Of a stretch of DNA of 64,000 nucleotides, positions 1 to 10,634 are shown piece after piece. Source of the stretch: Thalassia testudinum (lineage: Eukaryota > Streptophyta > Magnoliopsida > Alismatales > Hydrocharitaceae); the NCBI GenBank assembly GCA_037157565.1, contig JAZHRO010000019.1, positions 59,766,501-59,830,500 of the forward strand, read 5' to 3'. Each line of letters starts with the position of its first letter. Within the stretch, counting starts at the first letter, position 1. A program made the position numbers and the translations under genes. A model generated the notes under the pieces. The model searched no databases and was not told where the DNA came from. It saw only the letters and a program-made list of their open reading frames with translations.

Positions 1-1413
1 AGGAAAGTAGATTTGCAATAACTTAAAAAGATAAGGGTATATGTGCAGTTTTCCCTCACAGAAATCCTCAATAAATTTATGATGAATTTATGCAATTTTC
101 ATGTGATGTGTACTAGAGATAATTAGTACTTAAGTTAAGCCCCAAAATCAATCTTTAAACTAGTTAATATTAATATCATGCAATTGTAAAGAACTGAGTG
201 TTCAAACGCAATTCTGCCATAATATAATAATAATAAATAAAATCAAATTAGGTGGCAATGGCATTGAATGTAAATTTTAATTGGTGGGAAAACAGGGCTT
301 TTTTCCTCTCTCCTTACGAAAGAGAGAGAACCGCGACGCTGTCGCAAGGCTCTGGAGGACGACGAGGTCGAGAGCTTTCCGGTGGTGGCAGCGGTGGCGA
401 CGGAGGTGGCCGGAGCTCCGGCCTGTTGAACAAGAAGGCGAAGCTGCTGTAGTGCCGCCTGCGGCTGTGCGAGCATGCACGCGCTGGTGTACGGGCGTGC
501 GCACGCTGGTTTGCACCTGCAGATGGTAGAGGTAGCGCCTGCAGATGAGCGGTGGAGCGCGCTGCCTGCAGTGGGGCTTGCGGGCATGCCTGCAGGGTGG
601 AGAAGCACGGGCTGTTGGTGAAGCGGTGAACCTGCAGATGGCGCTGAAGGGGGCGAGCGGTAGGGTGCGCTGGTTTGCGCCTGCAGTGGCTGGAGGGAGA
701 GGCATGCTGGCGTGCAGGCGCGATGAGCAGGGGGCGGCCTGTAGGCGGTGCGGGCACCTGCTATGCTGTGCGTGAGCGGTGCGGCATCTGTTGTACGGTG
801 CGTGAGCGCCTGCAGCAGGGGAGAGGTGCGCGGTTGGGTGGATGCGCCTGCTATGGCGTGGATGCAGGGTGGAGAGGCGTGGCTTGGTGCGCGCGGGCAG
901 GCAGATGGCGCTTGCAGATGAGCGCTAGGGCGCACTGGTGTGCGCCTGCGGTGGCTGGAGGGAGATGCTGTGAGCAGGAGGCTTGAGGTTTTTCCCCGCA
1001 AGGGGGAAGAAGGCCACAGTGCACGCTTCTTCTCTTCCTGGATGCCTTCCTCTCTCCCCGCTTCTTCTTTTTAACTTCTCTCCTTTGCGCATGAGTTAAG
1101 GGATTTTCCCAAATCCCTGGTCATAGTTGTTGAGAAAGGCGGCGGAAGAGGAAGATTACCCCAATGTCTGGCGGGGGAGGGGGGAAAGAGTTGCGGCTAT
1201 TATGTGTTGGGGAATTTATCCCCCCACCCTTGTTCTTTCTGCATTTTATTACCTCCACATAAAAACAACAAAATAATTAAGTTATAGAATGTTATAAACT
1301 TAAATCATGAGGCGTACAAATATTCTACAATTTAATTGTCATTATTAACATACCTAAACTGTACGATTAAATATACTTAGGCTTAATACTAGTCCATTTT
1401 AATGGACTTATCA
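1..1413 (-). repeat. 3' LTR of element A (truncated by window edge)
   Basis: This stretch matches 20411-21827 with scattered substitutions and small indels. On the minus strand it begins TGATAAGTCC at 1413. About 195 bp of its far end lie outside the window. It holds a GC-rich block (about 340-960) full of CTGCAG and GTGCG words that is open in several frames on both strands. A GGGATTT-tccc-AAATCCC hairpin lies at 1100-1117. A weak TATA-like GTTAAAAAG on the minus strand is near 1067-1075. The long ORFs in the GC block are compositional and I do not call them genes. Confidence 0.9.
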
Positions 1414-1452
1414 AATACCCCCATGCCTAAGATTTGCTAGTCCCTAGCAAAA
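1414..1452 (-). promoter_or_regulatory. Polypurine tract and adjoining hairpin of element A
   Basis: On the minus strand the polypurine tract AGGCATGGGGGTATT ends directly against the LTR start. Three bases further into the element is the inverted repeat TTTGCTAG-GGA-CTAGCAAA (1433-1451). The tract primes plus-strand DNA synthesis in this family. The role of the hairpin is unknown; it recurs in elements B, D, G and H. Confidence 0.8.
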
Positions 1453-3004
1453 ATAATAGAAATAATCAGAAGATTTCTTCTTTTCTTTTTTCAAAACTTT
1501 AGAAATCTAGACAAATGTGAAGTGCTGATAGCCTAGGTAACAGATCCAAGTGAAAGAGCCGATTCGCATTGGGAGTCATACATCACCCTTGGCAAAAATT
1601 TATGCCGAGATAGGCAACTACTTCCCGCGAGGATAAAGCAAACGATAATCTGTAATTTGACCCCGGCGTTTGGCTTAGGTAGGAGATATCAAGTTAAATG
1701 GATTTGTATTTGGTGGCACACACTCAACTGGTGCTACATATAGCCTAGTACTGCAGACTCTAGCTCTCTAGACTATTAGACAAGTCAACTCTGAGAGAGG
1801 CTACACAGCTATGCTCTCTTGATGTTCCTGGGCACTCTCTCTTTTCTTTCTTTTTGAGATCACGAATCTCGCCTAATTTAGAAGTTATACTCACTATTTG
1901 GTGGCCTCACATGGCATCCACACTTCAATTAAAGTCTTAATAATTCTATAACTAAGTTAGAGTTCTCAACCAGTATTCAGAAATACTAGAAGGTAGGAAT
2001 GGTCATATTTGGTGGAATGCGATAGGTGTTTTGTTGCCTCAGAAATAGTGTTATATCATAAACTTCGACTTTTTTTTTTTGTAATATAACTATTTCTTCT
2101 TTTTCTTCTTTCTATTTCTTCTTTTTCTACTTCTTTTCTCTTTTCCCTTTTTTTTTTGTTTTTGTTTCTTTTTCAATCAATCACAACACAATACGGACTT
2201 TTATTTACGAGGCATTATTAGGGATGATGATGGTCAAAAGGAAGTTGTGTGGCTTATTTGGTGGAAGTGTCTATTCTCGGCACCGGAAAGGAATGGATAG
2301 GACAGGCGTATTTCTGACCTTTGACATTATTACCCTCCTTCAACTGAGGACTCTATGAAGGACGGTCATAACCATCCACCATAATTATAGCTTTATTAAG
2401 ATTCAATCTCTGCGTATCTGCCTTATTTGGTGACTCTCAGGAATTCACTCAAAGTACGCATACAGGAACAGAGAGTGAAAACTATGCCTAACTCTGAAGT
2501 ATCATCATCTAATTATCCATAACTTAAGAGTCCTTGCACTAGACTTAGCGCACCAGTAATCTCTCTACTTCTTCTCACAAATATGAGGTGGATTTATTAG
2601 AAGATAGTATGCCTGACTCTCTATGAACTGTCCAAGGGTTCAGTAGACTACAAATGTTTATTGGTTTTCCCCAAGGATCCATTACCAAGTCTACGTACAC
2701 ATGAAAGAAATGCACTGGATTCTAAACTTAAGAAATGATTCTGGAAGAAAAACCTCCAATACTAACCCAATCAGCTCAAGAAAAGAAAAAAAAAAATTTA
2801 TGTATGCAAATATTTATAAATGCTATAAACACTATAAACATTCTCAGGTTATATCCCCCAATGCCTAAAACTGACAATGTCCTCATTGGAAAAGTATAGA
2901 CATAGAAGAATATCACCTGAGGAGGAGAGTGGGAGGAGCTAAGGCTCCTCAAGCCGTAGTGCGTCCAAAACCTGGCCATCTGAAAGAGTAATATACGGTT
3001 TAAG
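1453..3004 (-). other. 3' untranslated region of element A
   Basis: There is no supported coding sequence here and no envelope-like ORF. The plus strand carries five copies of TATTTGGTGG (1707, 1895, 2006, 2255 and 2424, the last ending in GA), read as CCACCAAATA in the sense of the element. A long polypyrimidine run on the plus strand, purine in the element sense, lies at about 2070-2180. Element D has similar CCACCAAAAA words in its own 3' region. Confidence 0.6.
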
Positions 3005-4120
3005 TCACTGGCCATTTACTTTAAAGTTTGCACCTGAAATAGGGTTCCTGATCTCTACAGCTCCATGAGGGAAGGTATTGATAACAATGTATGGCCCATC
3101 CCAATGGGACTTGAGCTTTCCAGGAAATAATTTAAGTCTAGAATTGAAAAGCCAGACCCACTGGTTGGGCTCAAAAGTCTTTCTAATGATGTGCTTATTA
3201 TGGAAGACTTTTGTACATTGCTTGTAAGCTTGAGAAGTTTCATAAGCTTCATTACGAAGCTCCTCAAGCTCACTTAAGTCTAACATACGTGCTTTTCCCG
3301 CTTTATCCAGATTTAAGTTACCATTTTTAATGGCCCAATAAGCTTTATGTTGGATTTCAACGGGAAGGTGGCACGCTTTTCCGTAGACAAGATGGAAAGG
3401 AGACATGCCCAAGGGAGCCTTATATGCAGTTCTGTAGGCCCAAAGAGCGTCATTTAGTTTTTTAGACCAATCCTTCCGATCAGGCCTGACAGTTTTTTCT
3501 AAAATTCGCTTAATCTCCCTATTAGACACTTCAACTTGCCCACTCGTTCGGGGATGATAAGGTGTGGCTATCATGTAGTTGACTCCCAAATTTTGGAGTA
3601 GTCTAGTGAAGTGTACATTCTTAAAGTGAGGTCCTCCATCACTTATGATCGTCCTTGGGCACCCATACCGAGAAATGATATTAGCCTTAACAAAGCCCAA
3701 GACCACAGAATGGTCATTGGTTTACGTGGGGATGGCTTCTATCCATTTTGATACATAGTCAACAGCCACAAGGATGTATTCATATCCGAAGGACATAGGA
3801 AAGGGATCCATGAAGTCAATGCCCCAAATATCAAAGATTTCAACAGGGAGGATAGGTTGTTGGGGCATCTCATCCCTTTTTCCAATGGTTCCCATCTGCT
3901 GGCAACGTAGACATGCGCCCACATACGTATGTGCATCTCGGAATAATGTGGGCCATCAAAAACTAGACTAAAGAACCTTATGAGCAGTCTTCTTCCCACT
4001 AAAATGTCCCCCACAGTGCAGGTCATGGCAGAAACTCAGAACACTTCTTTGTTCCTCATCAGGGACGCAACGGCGAAACAGCTGGTCAGGGCCTATTCTA
4101 AAAAGCTCGAGTTCCTCCCA
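3005..4120 (-). pseudogene. Integrase of element A (broken)
   Basis: This is a retroviral-type integrase that would insert the cDNA of the element. The N-terminal zinc-binding part is decayed but keeps a C-x2-C (CLRC) near 3910. The first catalytic Asp is in GIDFMDPFP, the second in ISDGGPHF, and the catalytic Glu lies 35 residues later in GQVEVSNRE, so the D,D35E triad is readable. The C-terminal part carries the Athila-like [18 protein letters not shown] and [10 protein letters not shown] blocks. One in-frame TAA near 3722 splits it, and the N-terminal part has further damage. It lies directly downstream of RNase H. It is not expected to be functional as it stands. Confidence 0.9.
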
Positions 4121-4159
4121 GTGATAAAATTTAGCATTGGTGATAAACCTGTCTCGCTT

Positions 4160-5600
4160 CTACTTGTCCCAAGTACTAGGGGTGATGCCCGTGACCAAAT
4201 AGTTCACTATGTCAGTGAACCAAGGAGTTTTAGTTTCCACGGCCATTAGAGACTGATTAGGGAAAGTCTCTTGAATACCGCCAATAGGGTTTGATGCCTC
4301 AATAGGGATCCTAGACAAATGGTCTGCTACCACATTCTCAACTCCTTTCTTGTCTTTAATTTCCAGGTCAAATTCTTGGATTAGTAGAATCCAACGAATT
4401 AGGCGAGGTTTGGTGTCCTTTTTAGCCAGAAGATGCTTAAGGGCTGAATGATCAGTGAACACCACAACCTTGGATCCCAAAAGATAAGACCGAAACTTTT
4501 CCAAAGCAAATACTACAGTAAGTAATTCCTTTTCCGTGACCGTGTAGTTTTGCTGAGGATCTGTAAGGGTCTTGCTGGCATAATGCAGCACATGAGGTTT
4601 GCCATCAACCCTTTGACCTAAGACCACTCCCACTGCAAAATCAAAAGCATTGCACATAAGCTCAAACAGGAGGGTCCAATCTAGTGCTTGGAGAATCGGC
4701 GCGGTAATGAGGGCTTTCTTCAAAGCTTGGAAAGCCTCGCCACATCTATCATCAAAATCGAAGGAGACATCCTTCGCTAATAGGTCGCAAAGTGGCTTAG
4801 AGATTTTACTGAAGTCTCTAATGAAGCGCCTATAAAATCCAGCATGGCCAAGGAAAGATCTAACCTAACGAACATTGGCGGGCAATGGAAGTTTAGAGAT
4901 GGAATCGATTTTTGTGGTGTCCACCTCTAATCCTCTCTCGGAAACTACATGCCCTAACACAATGCCCTGCTGGACCACAAAGTGGCTTTTCTCCCAGCTA
5001 AGCACCAGTTTTGCCTCTTCGCAACGGGTTAAGACTTTATCAAGGTGCGCAAGGCATAGGTCAAACGAAGAGGCATAAATGGAGAAGTCATCCATGAAAA
5101 TTTCAATGAACTCGTCGATCATATCAGAAAAGATAGCCATCATACAACATTGGAAAGTGGCAAGAGCGTTACATAGCCCGAATGGCATTCGACGGAATGC
5201 AAAAGTGCCATAAGGACTCGTGAAGGTTGTACGCTCCTAATCATCAGGAAAAATGGCTATCTGATTGTACCCAGAGTACCCGTCAAGAAAACAAAAGTAC
5301 TTGTTCCCCGCCAATCGTTCCAAAATTTGATCGATAAACGGTAAGGGAAAATGGTCTTTCTGGGTAGCCATGTTTAAATGGCGGTAATGAATGCAGACCC
5401 TCCAATCAGTTGAGGGTCTAGTGGTCACCAGTTCTCCTTGGTCATTCTCTTCCACAGTGATTCCTGCCTTTTTCGGAACTACATGATCGGACTGACCCAT
5501 TTACTATCTGAAATGGGATAGATAATCCCTGCATCCAGCCATTTCAGAATCTCCTTTTTAACAACCTCTTGCATATTTGGATTGAGTCTTCTCTGCATGT
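4160..5600 (-). pseudogene. Reverse transcriptase and RNase H of element A (broken)
   Basis: The reverse transcriptase reads through HVVPKKAGITVE, FPLPFIDQILERLAG, RMPFGLCNA and the active-site motif FMDDFS, which is intact. RNase H follows with [31 protein letters not shown] and [10 protein letters not shown]. The first RNase H acidic residue, normally in a MCDAS context, reads MCNAF here, so Asp appears changed to Asn. The reading frame is broken near 5230, 4862 and 4725. It lies between the protease linker and integrase, the order expected for Ty3/gypsy. Stops and the Asp change make it inactive. Confidence 0.9.
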
Positions 5601-6520
5601 CTCGGAAAGGCTTCACGGACTCGTCTGTGTATATATGATGCATGCAAAGAGAGGGATCAACACCCTTAATATCAGCAATTGTCCAAGCAATTGCTTCCTT
5701 GTGCCTTTGTAAACACTCAAGCAAAGCTCCCTCCTGCAATTCAGATAATGCATACGAGATAATAACGGGGAGCGTGTTATTAGGGCCAAGGAAAGCATAT
5801 TTCAATGTGCTCGGGAGGGGTTTCAACTCCAATTCCGGAGCCTTTTGGATTGAGGGTTTTAGTTGAGATGTCCCCGCCTCAGGCAGCGGATCTACCTTCA
5901 CAGTCCAGGGTGGGGACAGAGACTCAGTGTGTATCCCCAGCAACTCTTCTAGTTCAGGCATTTTCCTTTCAATTTCTTTAATAATCGAGGGATGGTCCTG
6001 AGATATGACCTTCTGAAGGGGATCTTTACATAAGAGTGCTGGAGTAGTCTCTTCAATTATTTCATCAACGACCTCAATCTGAGAACAATCTTCAAATCCG
6101 GGTTGCTTGTAAGTATCAAAAACATTCAACCGGATCTTTTTGTTCCCAAAGCCCATTTTAAGTGCCCCGATCTACAATTTATAGAGGCATTGGCTGTGGC
6201 CAAAAAGGGGCGTCCCAGAATAATGGACGGCTTTGTGGGCTTATTAGATGGGTCAGTATCAAGTACCAGAAAGTCAACGGGGAAGAAGAAATCCTCCACT
6301 CTCACAAGGACATCTTCCAGCAATCCCCGCAGTGTCTTAAGTGATCTGTCTGCAACCTGGAGGATTACTGGACTAGGCTTCAGCTTTCCTCCTCCCAAAA
6401 GGTTGTAGACAAAGCTCGGTAGAATGTTTACCCCCGCACCCAGATCGAGCAGAGCCTCGTCAATGTGTTGGTTACCTATAACCACTGAAATATACGGGGC
6501 CCCTAGGTCTTTCATTTTGG
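5601..6520 (-). pseudogene. Aspartic protease and protease-RT linker of element A (broken)
   Basis: The protease part reads ISVVIGNQHIDEALLD then LGAGVNILP, with the DLGA form of the catalytic motif found in plant Athila/Tat elements, and later ILGRPFLATA. A frameshift near 6140-6156, just after the RPFLATA block, moves the rest into another frame. That part continues MGFGNKKIRLNVF and an acidic, Pro- and Leu-rich linker toward reverse transcriptase. In intact relatives it is one polyprotein with gag and pol. The same linker, with the same LELKPLPSTLKYAFLG landmark, is present in element G, which supports the assignment. Confidence 0.85.
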
Positions 6521-8320
6521 GGGGTGTTCTATGCTGAAGAACCGAGCTAACTTGGTCAAGCAGGATGACCTTGGTTTGGACCTATTTCCTAGATCGGCAC
6601 TTCTGGGTACACAAGTCCTTCAGAAACTTTGCATAGGACAGAATCTGTTTAATCGCCTCCAACAGAGGCAAGTTAATCTGGACTTGCCTAAAAGTATCCA
6701 TAATCTCTTCCATCCTATCCTTGGCTCCAGATGAGCCAACAGAAGATTCCCCAGGAGCAGATAGGCGCTCTGGATAGGGCACCCTCGGCTTCTGGGTAGA
6801 GGGGTCGTCATGGCGGGAAAGGGGTGGTGGAAGGACGACATCCTCATTGTGGGTGATTTTTTGTGAGGGAGAGTGGTGTGGCTCTTCCTCAGGTGAGATG
6901 GAAGTCGGGTCAAGTGTGGAAGGGGAATTCTGAGATGTAACCGTAGGAGTGTTGTCAAGCTTTTCAATCCTTTTTCACTCCTCAACACGATCACTACTTG
7001 GGCGTGCTCCCTGAATACAACCCCCTTGCCCTTAGGGTTCTCCTCAGAAGAGCTAGGTAGCTTCCCCGGATCACGTTGCCTAACTGCCTCAATAAGATGA
7101 CCAATTTGAGATTGCATATCAGTAATCATCTTATTCTGAGATTGGATAACCATATTCTGATGCTCTTGCATTGCTTTCATCATGGCCTTCAGTTCATCCA
7201 TCTCAGAGGGCTTATTCGGAGGAGGGTTTTCATAAGAAGGTTGGTAAGTGGGCTGGGGAGGTAAGGGTCTTGTATTCCCTGAGTTAGAAGCATCGGCTTG
7301 CTTCTAAGAGAAGTTTGGATGGTTCCACCACCATGGATTATAAGTGTTGGACTAAGGGTTATTGCGAGGGGGCGGAAACCTTGGGCAGCGTTCAAGTCGG
7401 CCTGAATCAATTCAGGGAATTGGGTTGCCTGATGGCACTCCGCAGTGGCGTGCGTTGTGCTTTGGCAAATGGAGCATTCTCTTGAAGCCTGAAAAATAGA
7501 GGCTGCTTGCGAGTTCATGTCGGGGTTTGCTAAAAGCCTATCAAAGTTTTTATTCAATAGTTGAATCTGATAAGCCAAATCCTGAGAAGCCCCAGCTTCA
7601 TGGGCCTCTATCTTCCTCGGCAAGATTGATGATTTTCTTTCGTGATATGCAGAGGAAAGATGTATGGAGTTGTCGCTTAAAGTTTCAAATAATGCCCAGG
7701 CTTCATCTTCAGTTCTGGTCATGAAGGTTCCTGCACAGGCTGCATCAATGGTTTGCCTATGCCTTTCAGATAATCCGTTATAGAACCTTTCGACCAACTG
7801 CCATCTTGGCACTTGATGGTGGGGGCATAACCTAAGAAGGTCATTAAAGCACTCCCAAGTCTCATGAAATTTCTCCCCTTCCTGTTGAGTAAAACCCATA
7901 ATCTCTCTTCTGTAATAGCTGGTTTTACTCATAGGAAAATACTTTTTTAAAAATTCTCCCTTAAGGATGGCCCAATCATTTACCCTTGCATCGAGGGTAT
8001 GATACCAGTGCTTAGCCTTATCCTTTAGGGAGAAAGGAAATAGAGTCCTCATCAGGGCTTCATCATAAAGCCCTGGAGCTTCACCGTGGAACAGACCTCG
8101 GTGAATTCCTCCAAATGTCGGTAGGGGTCCTCCCTAGTAGTACCATAAAAAGAGGGCAATAAAGATATGGTACTGCTCTTGATCTCATACGGATTATCCC
8201 CTGCCGGTCGTCTTAGTGCTTGTGCAGGTTGGTTGGTAGGAATAAAATGGTCCATTAGGGTCCTTTGTTGATTTGCACCTTGCTCAGCCATTTCTTCGCT
8301 TTCTTCTCCTAGGTGAGCTC
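6521..8320 (-). pseudogene. gag of element A (broken; cut near its 5' end by element B)
   Basis: Gag would form the virus-like particle. Landmarks in order are DNPYEIKSSTISLLPSFYG, EDPYRHLEEF, MRTLFPFSLKDKAKHWY, FHETWECFNDLLRLCPHH and WQLVERFYNGL. A complete CCHC zinc knuckle follows (C-SI-C-QSTT-H-ATAE-C). The last landmark is a MDELKAMM coiled-looking stretch leading to a VLRSEK remnant of the usual gag-pro junction. Frameshifts lie near 8060, 7375 and 6970. An ATG at 8291 is in frame. The frame stays open upstream and continues on the other side of element B at 18893-18931 (FDPEPERILRR), as it does in element G. B therefore landed inside the extreme 5' coding part. Confidence 0.88.
8316..8320. 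repeat. Target-site duplication of element B, left copy
   Basis: AGCTC directly precedes the LTR start TGATGG. The identical AGCTC follows the right LTR at 18893-18897. A 5-bp duplication is usual for Ty3/gypsy integrases. Removing one copy and element B rejoins the gag leader of element A. Confidence 0.95.
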
Positions 8321-10596
8321 TGATGGCGATTTTACGCGGTTTGTTAAAATACGTCGTTGTAACGCGTAAATCCGCTTTCGCTCTTAAATTTATAATCCTA
8401 GATAGGGAAGTATCTAGGGTCGTCCAAGGAGGCAATATGGTTGCAAAATTGATTCTCTTGCTTGGAATATATCTCAACTTTCTTTTTGGTAATTTTCAAT
8501 ATACCATTTTTTTTTTGTTTTTGAACTAAGGCAACATGCGAATTGATGGCGGGAAAAGTGTTTACACTTCCAATTAAGTAAACTACTCTAAAGTGGCAAG
8601 TAGAGCCTCTCCCTAAGCTCACTCTAGGAAAGTGGATGCCTAGAATAATTAGGGAGAGGAAGTAAAGAATGCTGAAAATAAGCAAATAGAAATGCAAACA
8701 AGATATGCGAAGAAGGCAACTAGATAATTGATAAAGTGTTTAACAAAAATGCCTAGTAGAGGAATGCTTCTACTACTAGATAATTGAAATAAAGAAAGAA
8801 AACACAAATCCTCTAAATAGATGGTGAAGAAGAGGGCTTCTTGCTCCAAGGTTGGTGGCTCCCAAGCTTGAAAAGAATCCTTCAACTCCTTCCTTGCAGT
8901 ACTCCGCCAAGGTGATGACCTCCAAGGCAAGCCCTAAGGGGGCTTGCCCTAAGTTTCTCTCCAAGGGTGGACGTCCACCCTAAGCTTTTCTCCCTTGCCT
9001 GGCCGTCCTCCTTGAAGTGGGAGAGTCCTCCTCCTTGGCGTGGCCCAAGTTGAAGAGAGTGGGGAGAAGAAGGCACCAAAAGGGCTGGTGATGTGCCCCT
9101 TTAATCTCCTTCTCTACTCCTTCTTCTTGGCCGTAGGTATAGGTTGTTTAGGTAGAAAATATACTAAGGGAGGATGCTCCAAAATGGTGGTAGGTGGTGG
9201 CTTTTTATAGAATGGGATGGGGGGTTAAGGTGCCCCTTGAAATGGAGGGCTAGGATGGAAGGATGAGGGTGGTTGGTGATCCTATGGCTAGGGTGAGTTG
9301 GCGCCAACCCAAGGGGTGTTAAAGGGGGTGGTTATGGTGGTGTTGGTGTCTTTTGGTGGTGGAGAGACACCCCCATGTTGGCGCCAACATGGGGTCTTCT
9401 AGAAGGGGAGTTAGGTGGATGGTGGAGATGGATTCAAGGGGGATTGTGTGGTGGAGATGAGGGGGGATTTTGGAGGGAAAAGTGGCGCCACTAAGGGGTG
9501 GTTATGGGTAGTTTTTGGCGCCACTTTTAGGTGTCTTTTGGAGGTGGTGGGTAGGTTAGGTTGGTGCCAAGTAGGTTAGCTTATGTGGAGCTTAGGTGGA
9601 GCTAGTTGGGTGGAGTTGGTAGGTGGGTTTTTGGGGTGGTACAAGCCAAGGAAGTTGGAGCATAGTTAAGCTAAGCTAAGCTAAGCTAAGCTAGCTTAGC
9701 TAATGGAGGAGTAGAGGAGAAGGTGTTGGAGCTAGGGTTTGGAGGGAGGAGCTGAGGAGAAGTCTGGAGCTGAAATTTGGAGCTGGCTGCTGCTGAAGAG
9801 GTTGGCATGGAGCTATTCTAGCTGGCTTAGCTTGCTAGTTCTTTGCTAGCTACTAAGCCGAGCTAAGGTAAGCTAGCTTCTACCATACTGAGCTAAGGTG
9901 AGCTGGGTCTGGTGCTCCCGGGGAGAATCAAGCTGGTTGAGGCAGCTAAGGTAGCTTAGCTCAACTGAGTTGAGCTAAGCTGAGTCCCTGTGAGCTGGAC
10001 TTGAGCTTCCTGAGCTGGGATGAATTCTTCTTCAGCTGGTTGGAGCTGAGTGGAGCTGGATGTAGCTGGATCTGAGCTGGGGTGAACTCCTGTCAACTTA
10101 GCCGAACTAACTAGAGCTCCCTGTGAGCTAGTGGGAGCTGAGATGAGCTAGACTCAGCTAAGTTGAGCTGGATCTGAGCTGACTTGAGCTAGGATGAGCT
10201 AAGGTGAACTCTCTTGAGCTGCCATCCAGCTGAGATTAGCTGAATGGAGCTGGGATGAGCTAACCCTAGTTCAAGTAAGCTAGGTTCCAGCTGCGGTGAG
10301 CTAGATCAAGCTGAGGTGAGCTGGATCAAGCTGAGGTGAGCTGGATTAGGCTGAGTTCCAGCTAGTCTGGGCTTCTCCTTCACCATTTGCCTTCTTGAGT
10401 GCTAGGGTTTTAGGGATCTGTGCATCTGTACATCCCTAACACTCACAAAAACTCATTAAAATGACAATAAAAAAATGCAATGCATGCCTATCCTAATTTA
10501 TGCCTAAATGCAGCCCAAAAACCCGTTTGCGGAGTAAAATCCTAAGAGCTAGGTTAGTTTTAAAGCATAAAAATGATGATAAACTGGTGTTTATCA
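8321..10596 (-). repeat. 3' LTR of element B
   Basis: It is bounded by TGATGGCG and GTTTATCA on the plus strand. Its twin is 16617-18892. A TATA-like TATAAAAAG on the minus strand is at about 9201-9209. Between about 9560 and 10370 the strand is saturated with AGCT in contexts such as GAGCTG, TAAGCT and AGCTAG. Two palindromes centred on TTGGCGCCAA and a split pair of GTGGCGCCAC-like words lie at about 9300-9530. Near the U5 edge is the inverted repeat TTTACGCG...CGCGTAAA (about 8331-8370), and the shared U5 motif lies at about 8415-8434. The short ORFs are duplicated exactly in the other LTR and show no protein-like features. Confidence 0.95.
9660..10370. repeat. AGCT-rich simple-sequence tract inside the element B LTR
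   Basis: The tract starts with a pure run of AGCTA units near 9665-9700 and continues as GAGCTGAG-, AGCTGGAT- and AGCTAAGGTG-like words. AGCT is its own reverse complement, so the tract is self-complementary on both strands at many offsets. An almost identical copy lies at 17956-18666 in the other LTR. Confidence 0.85.
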
Positions 10597-10634
10597 CACC
10601 CCCATGCTTATCTTTTGCTAGTTTCTTAGCAAAA
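10597..10634 (-). promoter_or_regulatory. Polypurine tract and adjoining hairpin of element B
   Basis: On the minus strand AAGCATGGGGGTG abuts the LTR start TGATAAACACC. A few bases inside the element is TTTTGCTA-agaaac-TAGCAAAA (10613-10634), an 8-bp stem with a 6-base loop. It has the same placement as in elements A, D, G and H. Confidence 0.8.

Noticed and set aside
243..1001. 252-residue ORF on the minus strand, rich in Ala, Pro, Ser and His
   Set aside because: It lies inside the element A LTR, overlaps equally open frames on both strands, and its copy at 20652-21418 is disrupted differently. It is compositional, not a gene.
3774..4249. Plus-strand ORFs over the integrase and RNase H of element A
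   Set aside because: They are antisense shadows of minus-strand coding sequence with clear protein motifs.
9660..10370. AGCT tract as a CRISPR-like array
   Set aside because: There are no uniform repeats or spacers; units are short and irregular, and the setting is a plant LTR.
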